Source: an uncultured Chloroflexota bacterium (GTDB taxonomy: Bacteria > Chloroflexota > Dehalococcoidia > CAUJGQ01). From it: DNA of 64,000 bases. The position numbers and the translations under genes were made by a program. The notes beneath the pieces are model-generated. The model saw nothing but the letters and a program-made list of their open reading frames with translations, had not been told where the DNA came from and searched no databases. The stretch lies in the NCBI GenBank assembly GCA_937879875.1, contig CALFMN010000244.1, positions 1 to 64,000 of the forward strand. Reading direction: 5' to 3'. The number at the start of each line of letters is the position of its first letter. Position 1 is the first letter of the stretch. Positions 40,692 to 52,449 of this stretch are shown here, piece by piece.

Positions 40692-41813
40692 TTACAGCCA
40701 GCCACGACAGCGGGGTGTCGGATCCGAGATGAGATCCACTTCGCCCGATTTACATTCTTTGTCCCCGAATAGAGCGGTCTGAGTCGGTCTTCGATACGGA
40801 CGCACGACTTCGATCCAGTCACGTCCGGGGAACGCCTCCCTCAGTGCATAAGCCGTCGGCGTAAACGTGGCCGTCTGACGCCCAGTGCGCACATAGATAA
40901 CGGCGTCTTCCGAGAGCAAGTCGGCCGATGCCCTAAAGACATCTGCCAGCAATTGCTGGTATCGCTCACGATGCTCGAATTTCCCATGCTTACTACCTCC
41001 GCTACGAAAGGCGTTTGGCTCGCCGCCTAGCAGCCATAGTCGGAGCCACTGATCGTAGTGATAGTTCGTAAGTCCGAAGTAGGGTGGTGAGGTGAGAAGC
41101 AGTTTCATCCGCGGCAATTGGCCAGTTCGTATCCTCTGGATCATGCGTGGAAGAACCAACCGGCTGTCGCCGAGATACATGCGCCCGAGCCGACCGCGCG
41201 GGACACCAGCCGCATAGCGCCACCGCAACCGGCTCAGCATGAACTCGACGGGATCCACATCGGGAGGATTAAGATCTCGATCGTCCCACCAGCGAATAGC
41301 GTACCCAGGCCAGACCGCTTTGGTTTGGCGCATCTGATTGGAAAGTGCAGCACTTCGCTTTCCGTGCAGGTATATGAGCAGGAGCGCCATGGCTGTGCGA
41401 TCAACGCTTCGTCGCCGCCAGTCGAGACCGGCTCTCGCCGCAAGAAGAAATGCACGCACTCGCTTCGTGTAGCAGCGATGGAAGAAAATCGGCAGATCGT
41501 CGGCCGCACTCGTGTACGATCCGGCCAAAACTCCTAGTTCGACAATGCGCCGGGCGACATGCCTTGCATCCGCAGGCTCGAGTTTCGCTGCGCCGTAAAT
41601 CCAGCCGACGGGATTAATCTCGATGCCAACGCCGCGGCGTCCATGCATTGAGGCGCTGAACACGGCCGTGCCACGGCCAGCGAACGGGTCCAGGATGCCT
41701 TCATTCGGCCCCGTAAGCCGTAGCACGACATCGTCCGCAAAGCTTGCTGGGAACATCGCATAGTACGGACCCACGCCCGCCCACCGATCCGCTGCCGTCC
41801 GATACGTTCGCAA
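40692..41813 (-). CDS. DNA methyltransferase (m4C/m6A type) of the HerA-NurA operon
   Basis: 373 residues. Motif I DPFAGRGTAVF (42-52) comes first and the catalytic motif IV TSPPYFG (241-247) about 190 residues later, an order and spacing typical of gamma-like enzymes with a large insertion. SPPY favours N4-cytosine methylation, N6-adenine being the alternative. The start is TTG at 41811-41813, supported by an aaggag site and the lack of any other in-frame start before a stop. It follows the NurA gene by 16 bases, so the three genes are one operon. GC is lower than in the flanks. It may label self DNA for a HerA-NurA defence system. Confidence 0.85.
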   Translation of the reverse strand: MRTYRTAADRWAGVGPYYAMFPASFADDVVLRLTGPNEGILDPFAGRGTAVFSASMHGRRGVGIEINPVGWIYGAAKLEPADARHVARRIVELGVLAGSYTSAADDLPIFFHRCYTKRVRAFLLAARAGLDWRRRSVDRTAMALLLIYLHGKRSAALSNQMRQTKAVWPGYAIRWWDDRDLNPPDVDPVEFMLSRLRWRYAAGVPRGRLGRMYLGDSRLVLPRMIQRIRTGQLPRMKLLLTSPPYFGLTNYHYDQWLRLWLLGGEPNAFRSGGSKHGKFEHRERYQQLLADVFRASADLLSEDAVIYVRTGRQTATFTPTAYALREAFPGRDWIEVVRPYRRPTQTALFGDKECKSGEVDLISDPTPRCRGWL

Positions 41814-41829
41814 TGAATAGGGCTCTCCT

Positions 41830-43179
41830 TCACTCGGTCGGCATCAGGGCACGGGCGAGCTGCTGAAGAACCTTGGCACCCAAATGCAACGGAATCGCCG
41901 CCTGAGCATGAGCCGAGACGATCGGTGACACAGCATTCCGAAAGCGGGAGGAGACTAGCTGATCCAAGAGAGTACAGGCATCGATAAAGCGTGGGTAGGC
42001 AGTAATGTCATCAGTATCGAGCGTATCCTGGTTTTCATTCAGGAACGGCATGTTGGCTACAATTCTGGCACCGCTCTTGGTCTTGTAGAGGAACTTACGG
42101 CCAAAATACGTATCCAATCCATAGCGCTTGGGGCTATCAGAGTAGACGATTCTTTGCTTGATGTACGTATCAGACGGTAACATATATGACCGTGAAGGAA
42201 AGTAAGATACATCTCCTGTCTCAGTCTGATCAACATCATCGAAGTGCGTCACGAAGGCACCGCTCTTCTCGATGCCGAGAATCAAGAGCTGTCGTCCGCT
42301 TGCCTGCTCGGCCACTCCGTTGAGACGTTTCAACTCTGCGCTAATCGCGGCACTCAACCAAGCCGGGTGCCCAAACACGGCCAGTGGGCCGTCGACAATG
42401 AACGCCAGTTTCGCCATGTGGGGCAGCCAGCCATGCTGCTCGATACCCCGCAGCAAGTGGACGAGGAGTATCCGCTCCCATACCTGCATTACCTCGCCAA
42501 GCGCCTCACCGTTCGTGTCGTCAGAACGAAACCCCTCATGGATGCGAAGTGCATCAGTGGAGTAGATAGGGCGTCGACTCGCGCAGGGGCAAGACGCGAC
42601 TCCTGGACCAATCCTTACGTCTTGCTCACATCCGTCCTGACGGTAAGGACAGCGATCACCATGTCCCTGAGGCTTGAGGCACAACAGCGCGTGGAAGGTA
42701 TCCAGCAAGGGAATCCGATCGTCCGCATCTATGCAAACATCGTGAAATACCTCGAAGAGAGCCTCGCGGAACGATGCCTGAGCCGACTGATTGTTTCGCG
42801 TTACGACATTGCTGCAAGGTAGCGCCGCATCAATGCTGGAGGCTTCCTCCGTGCGCCGAAAGGCTTTCGGGTCCACGGGCCTCGACTCGTCAAGGCGATC
42901 GATCTCAGCCAAGTTGACGAGGACGCTGGCGACCGTACAGTAGCCGACGTGGGCACCAGGGTATCCGTTCCTGACTCGCACCTCCTGGTAGCTACCGTCG
43001 ATGGCCACAACAAAGTCAGGCAATGTGCAAGTCGCATCTGGCAGCGACTTCGGTGCCGGGCGGGAGGAGGGGGACGGTGGAGGCAATGTTCTAGAGCGCT
43101 TCAGCAGTTGCTGAACGCGCTCCGTTCCGACGATGCGCTGCAGCGGTCGGTAGCCGGCGAATTCTCCCTCGTATGGCAT
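41830..43179 (-). CDS. NurA-domain nuclease with Cys-rich insertion
   Basis: 449 residues. NurA-type RNase H-like fold: acidic strand 'FVVAIDGSYQEV' (Asp61-Gly-Ser), 'GYCTVASVLVNLAEID' and the second catalytic Asp263 in FIVDGPLAVFG, with a late His/Asp-rich part. Between about 167 and 199 lies a Cys-rich insertion (Cys167, 177, 184, 197, 199) that could bind zinc; this is not usual for NurA. NurA is a 5'-3' exonuclease that works with the HerA translocase. ATG at 43177-43179 overlaps the HerA stop as TGATG, so the two are translationally coupled. Confidence 0.82.
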   Translation of the reverse strand: MPYEGEFAGYRPLQRIVGTERVQQLLKRSRTLPPPSPSSRPAPKSLPDATCTLPDFVVAIDGSYQEVRVRNGYPGAHVGYCTVASVLVNLAEIDRLDESRPVDPKAFRRTEEASSIDAALPCSNVVTRNNQSAQASFREALFEVFHDVCIDADDRIPLLDTFHALLCLKPQGHGDRCPYRQDGCEQDVRIGPGVASCPCASRRPIYSTDALRIHEGFRSDDTNGEALGEVMQVWERILLVHLLRGIEQHGWLPHMAKLAFIVDGPLAVFGHPAWLSAAISAELKRLNGVAEQASGRQLLILGIEKSGAFVTHFDDVDQTETGDVSYFPSRSYMLPSDTYIKQRIVYSDSPKRYGLDTYFGRKFLYKTKSGARIVANMPFLNENQDTLDTDDITAYPRFIDACTLLDQLVSSRFRNAVSPIVSAHAQAAIPLHLGAKVLQQLARALMPTE

Positions 43180-45305
43180 CAGAGTTCGTCCGAGGCTTTT
43201 GTGCCGGAGATCTCGAAGCGGTCGATCTGGACGGGCACGACGTAGAGGTTCGACAGGGTCTTGACCCGAGTGAAGCCTCGGTCCTGCGCCCGCAGGATGC
43301 TGCTCTCAAAGTCCGCGAAGTCGTAGAATTTTCGCAACTCACGCGTCTCATCGGTATTGTTCAGGTGGCCGATGAACCAATTTGCTGTGTTGCGAAGGAT
43401 GTTGCGCTGGATCGAGCTCACCTCTTGCGTGGCGTACACCATGCCGATGTGGTACTTCGCTCCCTCCTTTGCGGTGCGCACCCAGATATCTCCCAAATCT
43501 AGCTCAGCCGAGGAAGGCAGCACGTTGTGAGCCTCCTCGACGTACACCAAGATCTCCGGAGGCGTTTCACCTCCACGGAATTTTGCCTGGTTCGCCTCGA
43601 AGACTCGCCGCATAACGCGATCGGCAGAGGACTTGTTGAGCGCCGGATCGCCGCTCGATTGATCCACGATCACAAGACGTCCAGCCTTGAGGCTTTCGTA
43701 GATATCATCAGCATAGTCTTTGTAAGTACTAGCCGTATGTTGCTCCTTTACTCGGCCGATGAGCCGTGAGCCGTTGGGGTAGGCGAACATCTCCAGGATC
43801 TTTTTCAAGTCCTCGTCTGCCCAGGAACCCGAGGAGCTTGACTGCACGTACTTCTGGTCAAACCCCTTGAACGCGGAGTCTTTGTCCTCTACGTAGTCAC
43901 GCAGTGACTTGCATGCTTGAGCAAACTCAGTCCAAGTCATGGCAGTCTTGCCCAGGATGGCCGCGCCGGTCGCATACCCAGCGGGGTCTTTCCCGGAGGA
44001 ACTTGCCATAGCGGTCAGGAATTCCTTACTAAAGAGCCCCGCAGCGTCGGGGTTGACCGATGCGGGAGGTGTCAGTCCGGCGCGGAAGAGCAGCGCGCGG
44101 TAACAGAGCACGCGGCGGTTATGACGTTTGACAGCCGAGTAGTCTGATTGATCCGGGGGGTCGAAACTAACGTCCCGAAAGTTGGTCAGGTATATGGAGC
44201 TTTGACCGGTCAGAGCAGAGTCGATGATCTCCTTGCCGATTTGCAGATTCTCTTCGGTATAGAAATTCAGGAGCATGAGTCTCCTATCAGGATCGTTCGG
44301 ATGCTTGGTGATACCATAAGTTACCACATCACTGCGAAATTTACGTCCATCCCGAGATGGTGCGCAGGCCCACACATTCTTGATCGCGTTAGGGCTGCGC
44401 GTGGGGTCGGCGTCCTGAGTATTCTCGTTTGCGTACTCACCATCTGGATCGAATATAATTTGGCCAATCTTGCGAGTGGGTTGTTGCCACCGTAACTCGA
44501 AAACCGACTTCAGTATGGTCTTAGTAGTGTTTGACTTACCAGTACGTGTCATGCCGAAGAGTGCCGTCTTCTGACCGAGCAGATCCGTCGGGGTTAGTAG
44601 AACTGGTACTTCTGAGACGCCTTGAAAACCTCTGTTTGTTGACGCAAATCGCACTGTTCCTACGCGGACCATTGCACTCGGCTCTGTGCTCTGCACGCGG
44701 TAGTCGCGGAAGTTGACTATGGCCTGCAGGGCGTGGCCTCTGGGCTTGAAGACCTTAAGCCCTCGGTTCGGATAGTAGTTGCTTAGGTCTGAGCCGAAGG
44801 CGAGCGTGTGGTTCGGTTCTGATCCTGTACGGCTGCTTGATACATAGAAGGTGCCGAGCACGCGGCATCGGACGCCTGCATAACCTAGAAGTTGGTTAGT
44901 CGTGGGATCCATTACGTCTCGGTGGTCGAAGGTTTTATCAATCTCGCCGCTTACCCTCTGTGCGTTCTCAACTCGAACTCGCAGAGCCTCGTCAGCATTC
45001 GGAAGATCGGCCTTGTCGAGCACACGCAAGAGAATGACGGAGGTGTCCTCCTCTCTCGGATCGCTCGGCTGCCCTGGAATGATCCGAGTCGCCACCAGAA
45101 ATGAGAGGGCGGGAATGCCCCCGACTTGTCGGCGGTGGAAGTCGTGGATCTGGACAAGAGCCTCTTCATAACCGAGGGAGTACACTTCACCGACATAAGC
45201 GTCTGGGTCGACAAACGACGTGAGTAGCTCGCCAGCAGCCTTCAGTGTCGGATCAAGACGCTGAGATGCGATTTGAGCACCGAGGGTAGACATCACAGTA
45301 GACAT
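43179..45305 (-). CDS. HerA-family DNA translocase ATPase
   Basis: 708 residues. N-terminal HAS-barrel-like region, Walker A GMTRTGKS (251-258), 'IIFDPDGEYAN' (284-294), Walker B ILVYVEEAHN (585-594) and a late arginine-finger region 'VSSIQRNILRNTANWFIGHLNN'. HerA hexamers pump double-stranded DNA through a ring and pair with NurA to resect DNA ends. The residues between the Walker motifs are longer than in archaeal HerA. ATG at 45303-45305. It heads a three-gene operon (HerA, NurA, DNA methylase) of lower GC, pointing to acquisition and a defence-type role. Confidence 0.88.
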   Translation of the reverse strand: MSTVMSTLGAQIASQRLDPTLKAAGELLTSFVDPDAYVGEVYSLGYEEALVQIHDFHRRQVGGIPALSFLVATRIIPGQPSDPREEDTSVILLRVLDKADLPNADEALRVRVENAQRVSGEIDKTFDHRDVMDPTTNQLLGYAGVRCRVLGTFYVSSSRTGSEPNHTLAFGSDLSNYYPNRGLKVFKPRGHALQAIVNFRDYRVQSTEPSAMVRVGTVRFASTNRGFQGVSEVPVLLTPTDLLGQKTALFGMTRTGKSNTTKTILKSVFELRWQQPTRKIGQIIFDPDGEYANENTQDADPTRSPNAIKNVWACAPSRDGRKFRSDVVTYGITKHPNDPDRRLMLLNFYTEENLQIGKEIIDSALTGQSSIYLTNFRDVSFDPPDQSDYSAVKRHNRRVLCYRALLFRAGLTPPASVNPDAAGLFSKEFLTAMASSSGKDPAGYATGAAILGKTAMTWTEFAQACKSLRDYVEDKDSAFKGFDQKYVQSSSSGSWADEDLKKILEMFAYPNGSRLIGRVKEQHTASTYKDYADDIYESLKAGRLVIVDQSSGDPALNKSSADRVMRRVFEANQAKFRGGETPPEILVYVEEAHNVLPSSAELDLGDIWVRTAKEGAKYHIGMVYATQEVSSIQRNILRNTANWFIGHLNNTDETRELRKFYDFADFESSILRAQDRGFTRVKTLSNLYVVPVQIDRFEISGTKASDEL

Positions 45306-45388
45306 GGTAACCGCTCACTATCCACTCAAACGTCAGGCGAAAGGCGTGGGCTATGGTGCCGGGACGTCCTGTCGCTAGAGGCGACCAC

Positions 45389-45394
45389 ATTATA
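45389..45394 (-). promoter_or_regulatory. candidate -10 box for the HerA operon
   Basis: On the minus strand the sequence reads TATAAT, 84 bases before the HerA ATG. The -35 region is poor (no TTGACA-like hexamer at the right distance), so this is only a candidate. Confidence 0.35.
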
Positions 45395-45544
45395 CGGCGC
45401 ATAGCAAGTAGTTGCCCCCGGCGCGTTGTGGGAGAGCGGGTAGCGCTCAGGCAGAGCCGCCCGTATCGCCGCTGTCCTGAGCGACTGCGCCGCAGAGCAC
45501 CCGTCCGCGCGTCTTCTCCACATAGCCGTCGAAATAGCTCGGCG

Positions 45545-46984
45545 CTACGTGTCTATGGCCGCGCGGGCTGTCTGCTGCTCGGCCGCTGGCGCTGCCCCGT
45601 TGGCGCCGTTGCCGGCGTGCTCGCCGTTCATCGCCTGGCGGCGCAGCTCCTGCAGCGCGTGGCTCATCTCCACCGGATAGGCCGGCGCGCCGGAAAGCTG
45701 CTGATAGCGGTCGGGCAGGTCGGCCAGGCTCTCGCGGGCGTGCTCCCAGACCTCGCCGATCGGCGGCAGGCTGCCGGGCAGCACCTGCCCGCCGCGCACC
45801 ACGGGAATCAGCAGCCGGTGCGCTCCCGCCGGCGGCGGCTCGTTCTCCAGCGTGATGATGTCGCGTTCGTAGGCGCCGGCGCGATAGACGCGCTTCTTGC
45901 CGGGCCAGGTGCTCTTGTCACCGGCGATCTTCACCGCCGGCCGGCCTTCGCCGTTCTCTTCGTACCAGACCAGCTTGTAGATGCCGCCCAGTGCCCCGCC
46001 TTCGATGCCGTGCTCCAGCGAGCCACTGGCCGCGCCCAGCGCCGTGCCCACGCCGAAGGCGTCGATCGGCGCCCCTTGCTCCAAAAGCTCGGCGATCTTG
46101 TACTCGTCCATGTCGCCGGAGACGAGGATGCGCGTCTCCGTGAGCCCGCCCTCGTCCAGCACGCGACGCACCTCCCGCGAGAGCGCGAGAAAGTCGCCCG
46201 CATCGATGCGCACCGCGGCGAGGCTGTGGCCGAGCGTCTCCTGCGCCCAGTGCGCCACCTGCACCGCCGTGCGCACGGCGCGGTGCGGGTCGTAGGTATC
46301 GAGCAGCAGCGTGTAACGCGAAAAGGTCTCGGCCACGGCGCGGAACGCCTCTTCTTCGCTGTCGAAGAGCTGCACCAGCGCGTGCGGAATCGAGCCGGTG
46401 GCCGGCAGGCGGAAGCGGAACGCCCCGGCGAGGAACGAGGTCGAGGTGCAGCCGCCGATGAACGACGAGCGCGCCACCGTGAACGGTTCTAAGGCCCGGC
46501 GCAGCGCGAACTCGGCCACGCGCTTGCCCCGCGCCGCGTAGACGATGCGCGCCGCCTTCGTCGCGACGAGTGTGCCGCCGTTGACCGCCTGCAAGAGGCC
46601 GCTTTCGACCAGCAGCGCCTCGACGTAGGGTGCGGTCACGCGCAGGATCGGCTCGTTGGCAAAGGCGACGGTGCCCTCGCGCATCGCCAGCACCTCGCCG
46701 CTGAAGCGCAGGGCCGCGAGGTAGTCGAGAAAGGCCGGGTCGTAGTCGCGGATCTGCTCCAGGTAGGCCAGGTCGTCGGCGGCGTAGCGGAAGGCCTGCA
46801 GGAACTCGAGCGCCGGCTCCAGCCCCGCCGTGAGCATGTAGGCGCCGCCGAACGGCGCCCGCCGGCTGTAGAGATCGAACGTCGCCAGCCCGCGATGGCC
46901 CGTGCGCCAGGCGACGTAGGCGGCGTCGGGGTGATAGAGATCGGTGCTGAGGCCGGGATGGTAGGTCAGCAGGCTGCGCGCCAC
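45545..46984 (-). CDS. pncB: nicotinate phosphoribosyltransferase
   Basis: 479 residues of the NAPRTase family: 'LSTDLYHPDAAYVAW', 'FDLYSRRAPFGGAYMLTAGLEPAL', 'VFANEPILRV'-like region, 'SSFIGGCTSTSFLAG' and 'VRIDAGDFLALSREVRRVLDEGG' with the phosphate-binding 'SGDMDEYKIAEL'. It makes nicotinate mononucleotide from nicotinate and PRPP in NAD salvage. Start GTG at 46982-46984, with gggag upstream; the longer frame above it has no support. The C-terminal 25 residues are Ala/Asn-rich and probably disordered. Confidence 0.9.
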   Translation of the reverse strand: MARSLLTYHPGLSTDLYHPDAAYVAWRTGHRGLATFDLYSRRAPFGGAYMLTAGLEPALEFLQAFRYAADDLAYLEQIRDYDPAFLDYLAALRFSGEVLAMREGTVAFANEPILRVTAPYVEALLVESGLLQAVNGGTLVATKAARIVYAARGKRVAEFALRRALEPFTVARSSFIGGCTSTSFLAGAFRFRLPATGSIPHALVQLFDSEEEAFRAVAETFSRYTLLLDTYDPHRAVRTAVQVAHWAQETLGHSLAAVRIDAGDFLALSREVRRVLDEGGLTETRILVSGDMDEYKIAELLEQGAPIDAFGVGTALGAASGSLEHGIEGGALGGIYKLVWYEENGEGRPAVKIAGDKSTWPGKKRVYRAGAYERDIITLENEPPPAGAHRLLIPVVRGGQVLPGSLPPIGEVWEHARESLADLPDRYQQLSGAPAYPVEMSHALQELRRQAMNGEHAGNGANGAAPAAEQQTARAAIDT

Positions 46985-47130
46985 GCACTCGCTCCCCGCG
47001 TGAGACTGGCCATCAGTATATCGCCGCGCCGAGAACGACCGGCCGGGAGATGCCGCCCGCGCGGTATGCTGGCACGCACGGGCTGCCCATGCGGAGTCCA
47101 CGCAACACGCGAACGGAGATGAGAAGAGAG

Positions 47131-47904
47131 ATGAGTGAACGGCTGGCTGGAAAAGTTGCAATCGTCACCGGCGCGGGCGCGGGCAACGGCCGCGCGATCG
47201 CCCGCGCCTTCGCGGCTGAAGGTGCGAGCGTCATCGTCGGTGACGTGAATGAAGCCGCGGCGCGGGAAACGGCCGGCCTGATCGGCGAGCAGGCGGTGGC
47301 GCTGCGGGCCGACGTGAGCCGGGCAGAAGACTGCCGGCGGCTGGTCGATACGGCCGTCGAACGCTTCGGCGCGCTGCATATCCTCGTCAACAACGCCGGC
47401 ATTTGGCGCAGCGGCACGATCGAGGAGACGAGCGAAGACGACTGGGATGCGCTGATGGCGGTTAACGTCAAGGGCGTCTTTTTGTGCAGCAAGTTCGCCG
47501 TGCCGGCGATCGCCGCGGCGGGCGGCGGCAGCATCATCCAGCTCTGCTCGCTGGCCGGCATCGCCGCGACCTCGGGCTCGGTGCTCTATACGGCGAGCAA
47601 GCACGCCGTGGCCGGCATGACGAAGGCGATGGCGCTGGACCACGCGAAGCAGGGCATCCGCGTCAACGCGCTCTGCCCCGGCCTGATCGACACGGCGCTG
47701 GCGCAGGCGATCTACGCAATGGCCGGCCCCGGCCGCGAGGAAGAGATGAAGGGCCGCTACGCCCGCGCCACGCCGCTGGGCCGCGTGGGCCAGCCGGAGG
47801 ACGTGGCCAAGATCGCCGTGCACCTGGCGAGCGACGAGGCGGCCTGGGTCACGGGCCTGCTCTACTCGGTGGACGGCGGCGTGGGCATCGCGCCGCGCCG
47901 CTGA
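47131..47904 (+). CDS. short-chain dehydrogenase/reductase (SDR)
   Basis: 257 residues, classical SDR: cofactor motif TGAGAGNGRAIA (17-28), acidic 'GDVNEAA' indicating NAD preference, NNAG motif (VNNAGIW), catalytic Ser and Tyr-x-x-x-Lys in LYTASK, and the C-terminal 'GLLYSVDGGVGI'. Substrate is unknown; the family reduces or oxidises alcohols and ketones. ATG 47131 after agaagagag. It is divergent from the NAPRTase gene. Confidence 0.9.
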   Translation: MSERLAGKVAIVTGAGAGNGRAIARAFAAEGASVIVGDVNEAAARETAGLIGEQAVALRADVSRAEDCRRLVDTAVERFGALHILVNNAGIWRSGTIEETSEDDWDALMAVNVKGVFLCSKFAVPAIAAAGGGSIIQLCSLAGIAATSGSVLYTASKHAVAGMTKAMALDHAKQGIRVNALCPGLIDTALAQAIYAMAGPGREEEMKGRYARATPLGRVGQPEDVAKIAVHLASDEAAWVTGLLYSVDGGVGIAPRR

Positions 47905-47969
47905 GCACCAGTGAGGCGTGCAATCCCTCTTGCTACATGTATATACTCGTAGCTACACGGAGGTGCGCC

Positions 47970-48263
47970 ATGAAGATCGTCAAGATCCGCCGGGTGGGCA
48001 ACAGCAATGTGATCACGCTGCCACGCGAGTTTGAAGCACCAGGTTTTTCGGCCGGAGATGAGGTTGTGCTGGATCGGACGGCCGACGGCGGGCTGCACAT
48101 GCTGCCGGCACGGCCCGTGCAGGAGGATTTTCAGGCCCGCGTCCGCCGTGTAGTCGCTGAGAACAGAGAGGCGCTGGACATGCTCGCCGCGTACGATCGA
48201 GGCGAACCGGTTCAGCGCCTCAAGGCCGCGGCAAAGCCATCCAAACACAAGTCCGCGCGATGA
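47970..48263 (+). CDS. AbrB/MazE-type antitoxin
   Basis: 97 residues. An N-terminal SpoVT-AbrB swapped-hairpin DNA-binding domain (MKIVKIRRVGNSNVITLPREFEAPGFSAGDEVVL..) is followed by a helical, charged C-terminus that should bind the toxin. ATG 47970 has ggagg upstream; the region just before it is AT-rich (tatatact), with a short gtagctac palindrome, suitable for a promoter and operator. Its stop codon overlaps the Doc ATG as ATGA. It would repress the pair and neutralise the toxin. Confidence 0.85.
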   Translation: MKIVKIRRVGNSNVITLPREFEAPGFSAGDEVVLDRTADGGLHMLPARPVQEDFQARVRRVVAENREALDMLAAYDRGEPVQRLKAAAKPSKHKSAR

Positions 48264-48652
48264 GCGAGCTTGTCTACCTTACCGTCGAACAGGTGATCAC
48301 GCTCTATGCCGGCCTCTTTGATTGCACCGAACGGCAGGCGGCCGATCAACTCCGCAGCCGGGAAGGGCTGGAGTCGGCACTTGCGCGTCCGCAGTTCTAT
48401 GCACACTACGAAAGTGCAGACGTGTCGATGCAGGCAGCAGTCCTGGCAGAAGGGATTGCCGAAACGCAACCGTTCATTGAAGGCAACAAGCGGACCGCAT
48501 TGGCGGCATTGGCGCTTTTCCTGGATATGAACGGCTTTGCGCTCGCCGCCTCGCAGCAGGAGCGCGTGGAGTGGATGCTGAGCCTGGCCGAAGGCGCCGC
48601 GGCCGAGGCGCTGGCCGATCGCATCCGCGCCTGCCGCACGCCCGCCCGCTGA
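48260..48652 (+). CDS. Doc/Fic-family toxin with Gln in place of the motif His
   Basis: 130 residues, Doc size. The Fic motif reads QPFIEGNKRTA (residues 70-80); in Doc it is H-x-F-x-(D/N)-(A/G)-N-K-R. The catalytic His is Gln70 (codon caa, one base from cac). The rest of the fold, including 'LTVEQVITLYAGLF' and 'ALALFLDMNGFAL', is intact. Doc phosphorylates elongation factor Tu; loss of this His should disable it, unless Gln supports another reaction. It is coupled to the AbrB-like antitoxin by an ATGA overlap. Confidence 0.82.
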   Translation: MSELVYLTVEQVITLYAGLFDCTERQAADQLRSREGLESALARPQFYAHYESADVSMQAAVLAEGIAETQPFIEGNKRTALAALALFLDMNGFALAASQQERVEWMLSLAEGAAAEALADRIRACRTPAR

Positions 48653-48844
48653 CCGCCGCGGCCATCGCGGGCCACGCGCTTGCCCTGCGAGCATGCACGG
48701 GCGAAGCTCCGCCGCGCGGCTATGCGTAACGCCCGCCCGCCGAGCCGCTACTATGAGCAGACGCGGTGCACGCACGGCACGTCCCCGCTCGCGGGCGAGC
48801 GCCGGGCCGGCCACACGCGAGCGACGCAGCCGCAGGAGCTTCAG

Positions 48845-51547
<2,703 letters not shown>

Positions 51548-51627
51548 TCGTGCCAGAGGCGACCCATCGGTTCGCTACTCCGGGGGCCGTCGCGAGCCAG
51601 CCGCTGGCTGATTCGGAGGAGCGTGCG

Positions 51628-52425
51628 ATGCCGTACCAGGACGTGCAGATCGACCTTCACGACGGCGTGTGCTGGATCACGCTCGATCGTCCGGAGCAGA
51701 TGAACGCGCTCAGCCCGGAGATGGGCGACGGCCTCGTCTCGGCGCTCGAGCAGGCCGGCCGCGACGACGAGGTACGCGTGGTCGTGATCACCGGCGCCGG
51801 GCGCGCCTTCTGCGCCGGCGGCGATTTGAAGACGATGAACGTGCGCGCCGAGCGCGAGCGCACGGCCAGTGGCCGGCTGGAGGCGCTGAGCGCCGCTGGA
51901 CGGCGTATTCCGATGCTGGTGCGCCAGATCCACAAGCCCGTGATCGCCGCGGTGAACGGCGCGGCGATGGGCTGGGGCTGTGACCTCGCCGTGGCCTGCG
52001 ATCTGCGCATTGCCGCCGACAGCGCCCGCTTCGGTGAGCTGTTCGTCAAGCGCGGGCTGATTCCCGACGGCGGCTCGACCTACAACCTGCCCCGCCTGAT
52101 CGGCATGGACCGCGCCGCGGAACTGATCTTCACCGGCCGGCTGATCGACGCGGCCGAGGCGCTGCGCATCGGCCTGGTCACGCGCGTGGTGCCCGCGGCC
52201 GAACTGCGCGCCGAGACGCAACGGCTGGCCAGCGAGATCGCCGCCAACGCTCCGCTGGCCGTGCAAACGGCGAAACGCCTGCTCTACGCGCAGCAGAACC
52301 TGACGATCGAACAGGCGATGGAGCAGGTCACGTTCTTCCTCTCCACACTGCGCCAGTCGGAAGACCACCACGAAGGCGTGGCCGCGTTCTTGGAGAAACG
52401 CGAGGCCGTCTTCCGCGGCGTCTGA
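51628..52425 (+). CDS. enoyl-CoA hydratase/isomerase (crotonase family)
   Basis: 265 residues. Crotonase fold: 'VVVITGAGRAFCAGGDLKTM' oxyanion hole, 'KPVIAAVNGAAMGWGCDLAVACDLRIAADSARFGELFVKRGLIPDGGSTYNLPRLIG' with Glu and Asp at the usual catalytic places. It hydrates enoyl-CoA or isomerises it in beta-oxidation. ATG 51628 with cggagga eight bases upstream. A stand-alone gene after the glucosidase. Confidence 0.92.
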   Translation: MPYQDVQIDLHDGVCWITLDRPEQMNALSPEMGDGLVSALEQAGRDDEVRVVVITGAGRAFCAGGDLKTMNVRAERERTASGRLEALSAAGRRIPMLVRQIHKPVIAAVNGAAMGWGCDLAVACDLRIAADSARFGELFVKRGLIPDGGSTYNLPRLIGMDRAAELIFTGRLIDAAEALRIGLVTRVVPAAELRAETQRLASEIAANAPLAVQTAKRLLYAQQNLTIEQAMEQVTFFLSTLRQSEDHHEGVAAFLEKREAVFRGV

Positions 52426-52449
52426 GCCGCCGCGCGGGCCGCGTGCGAG

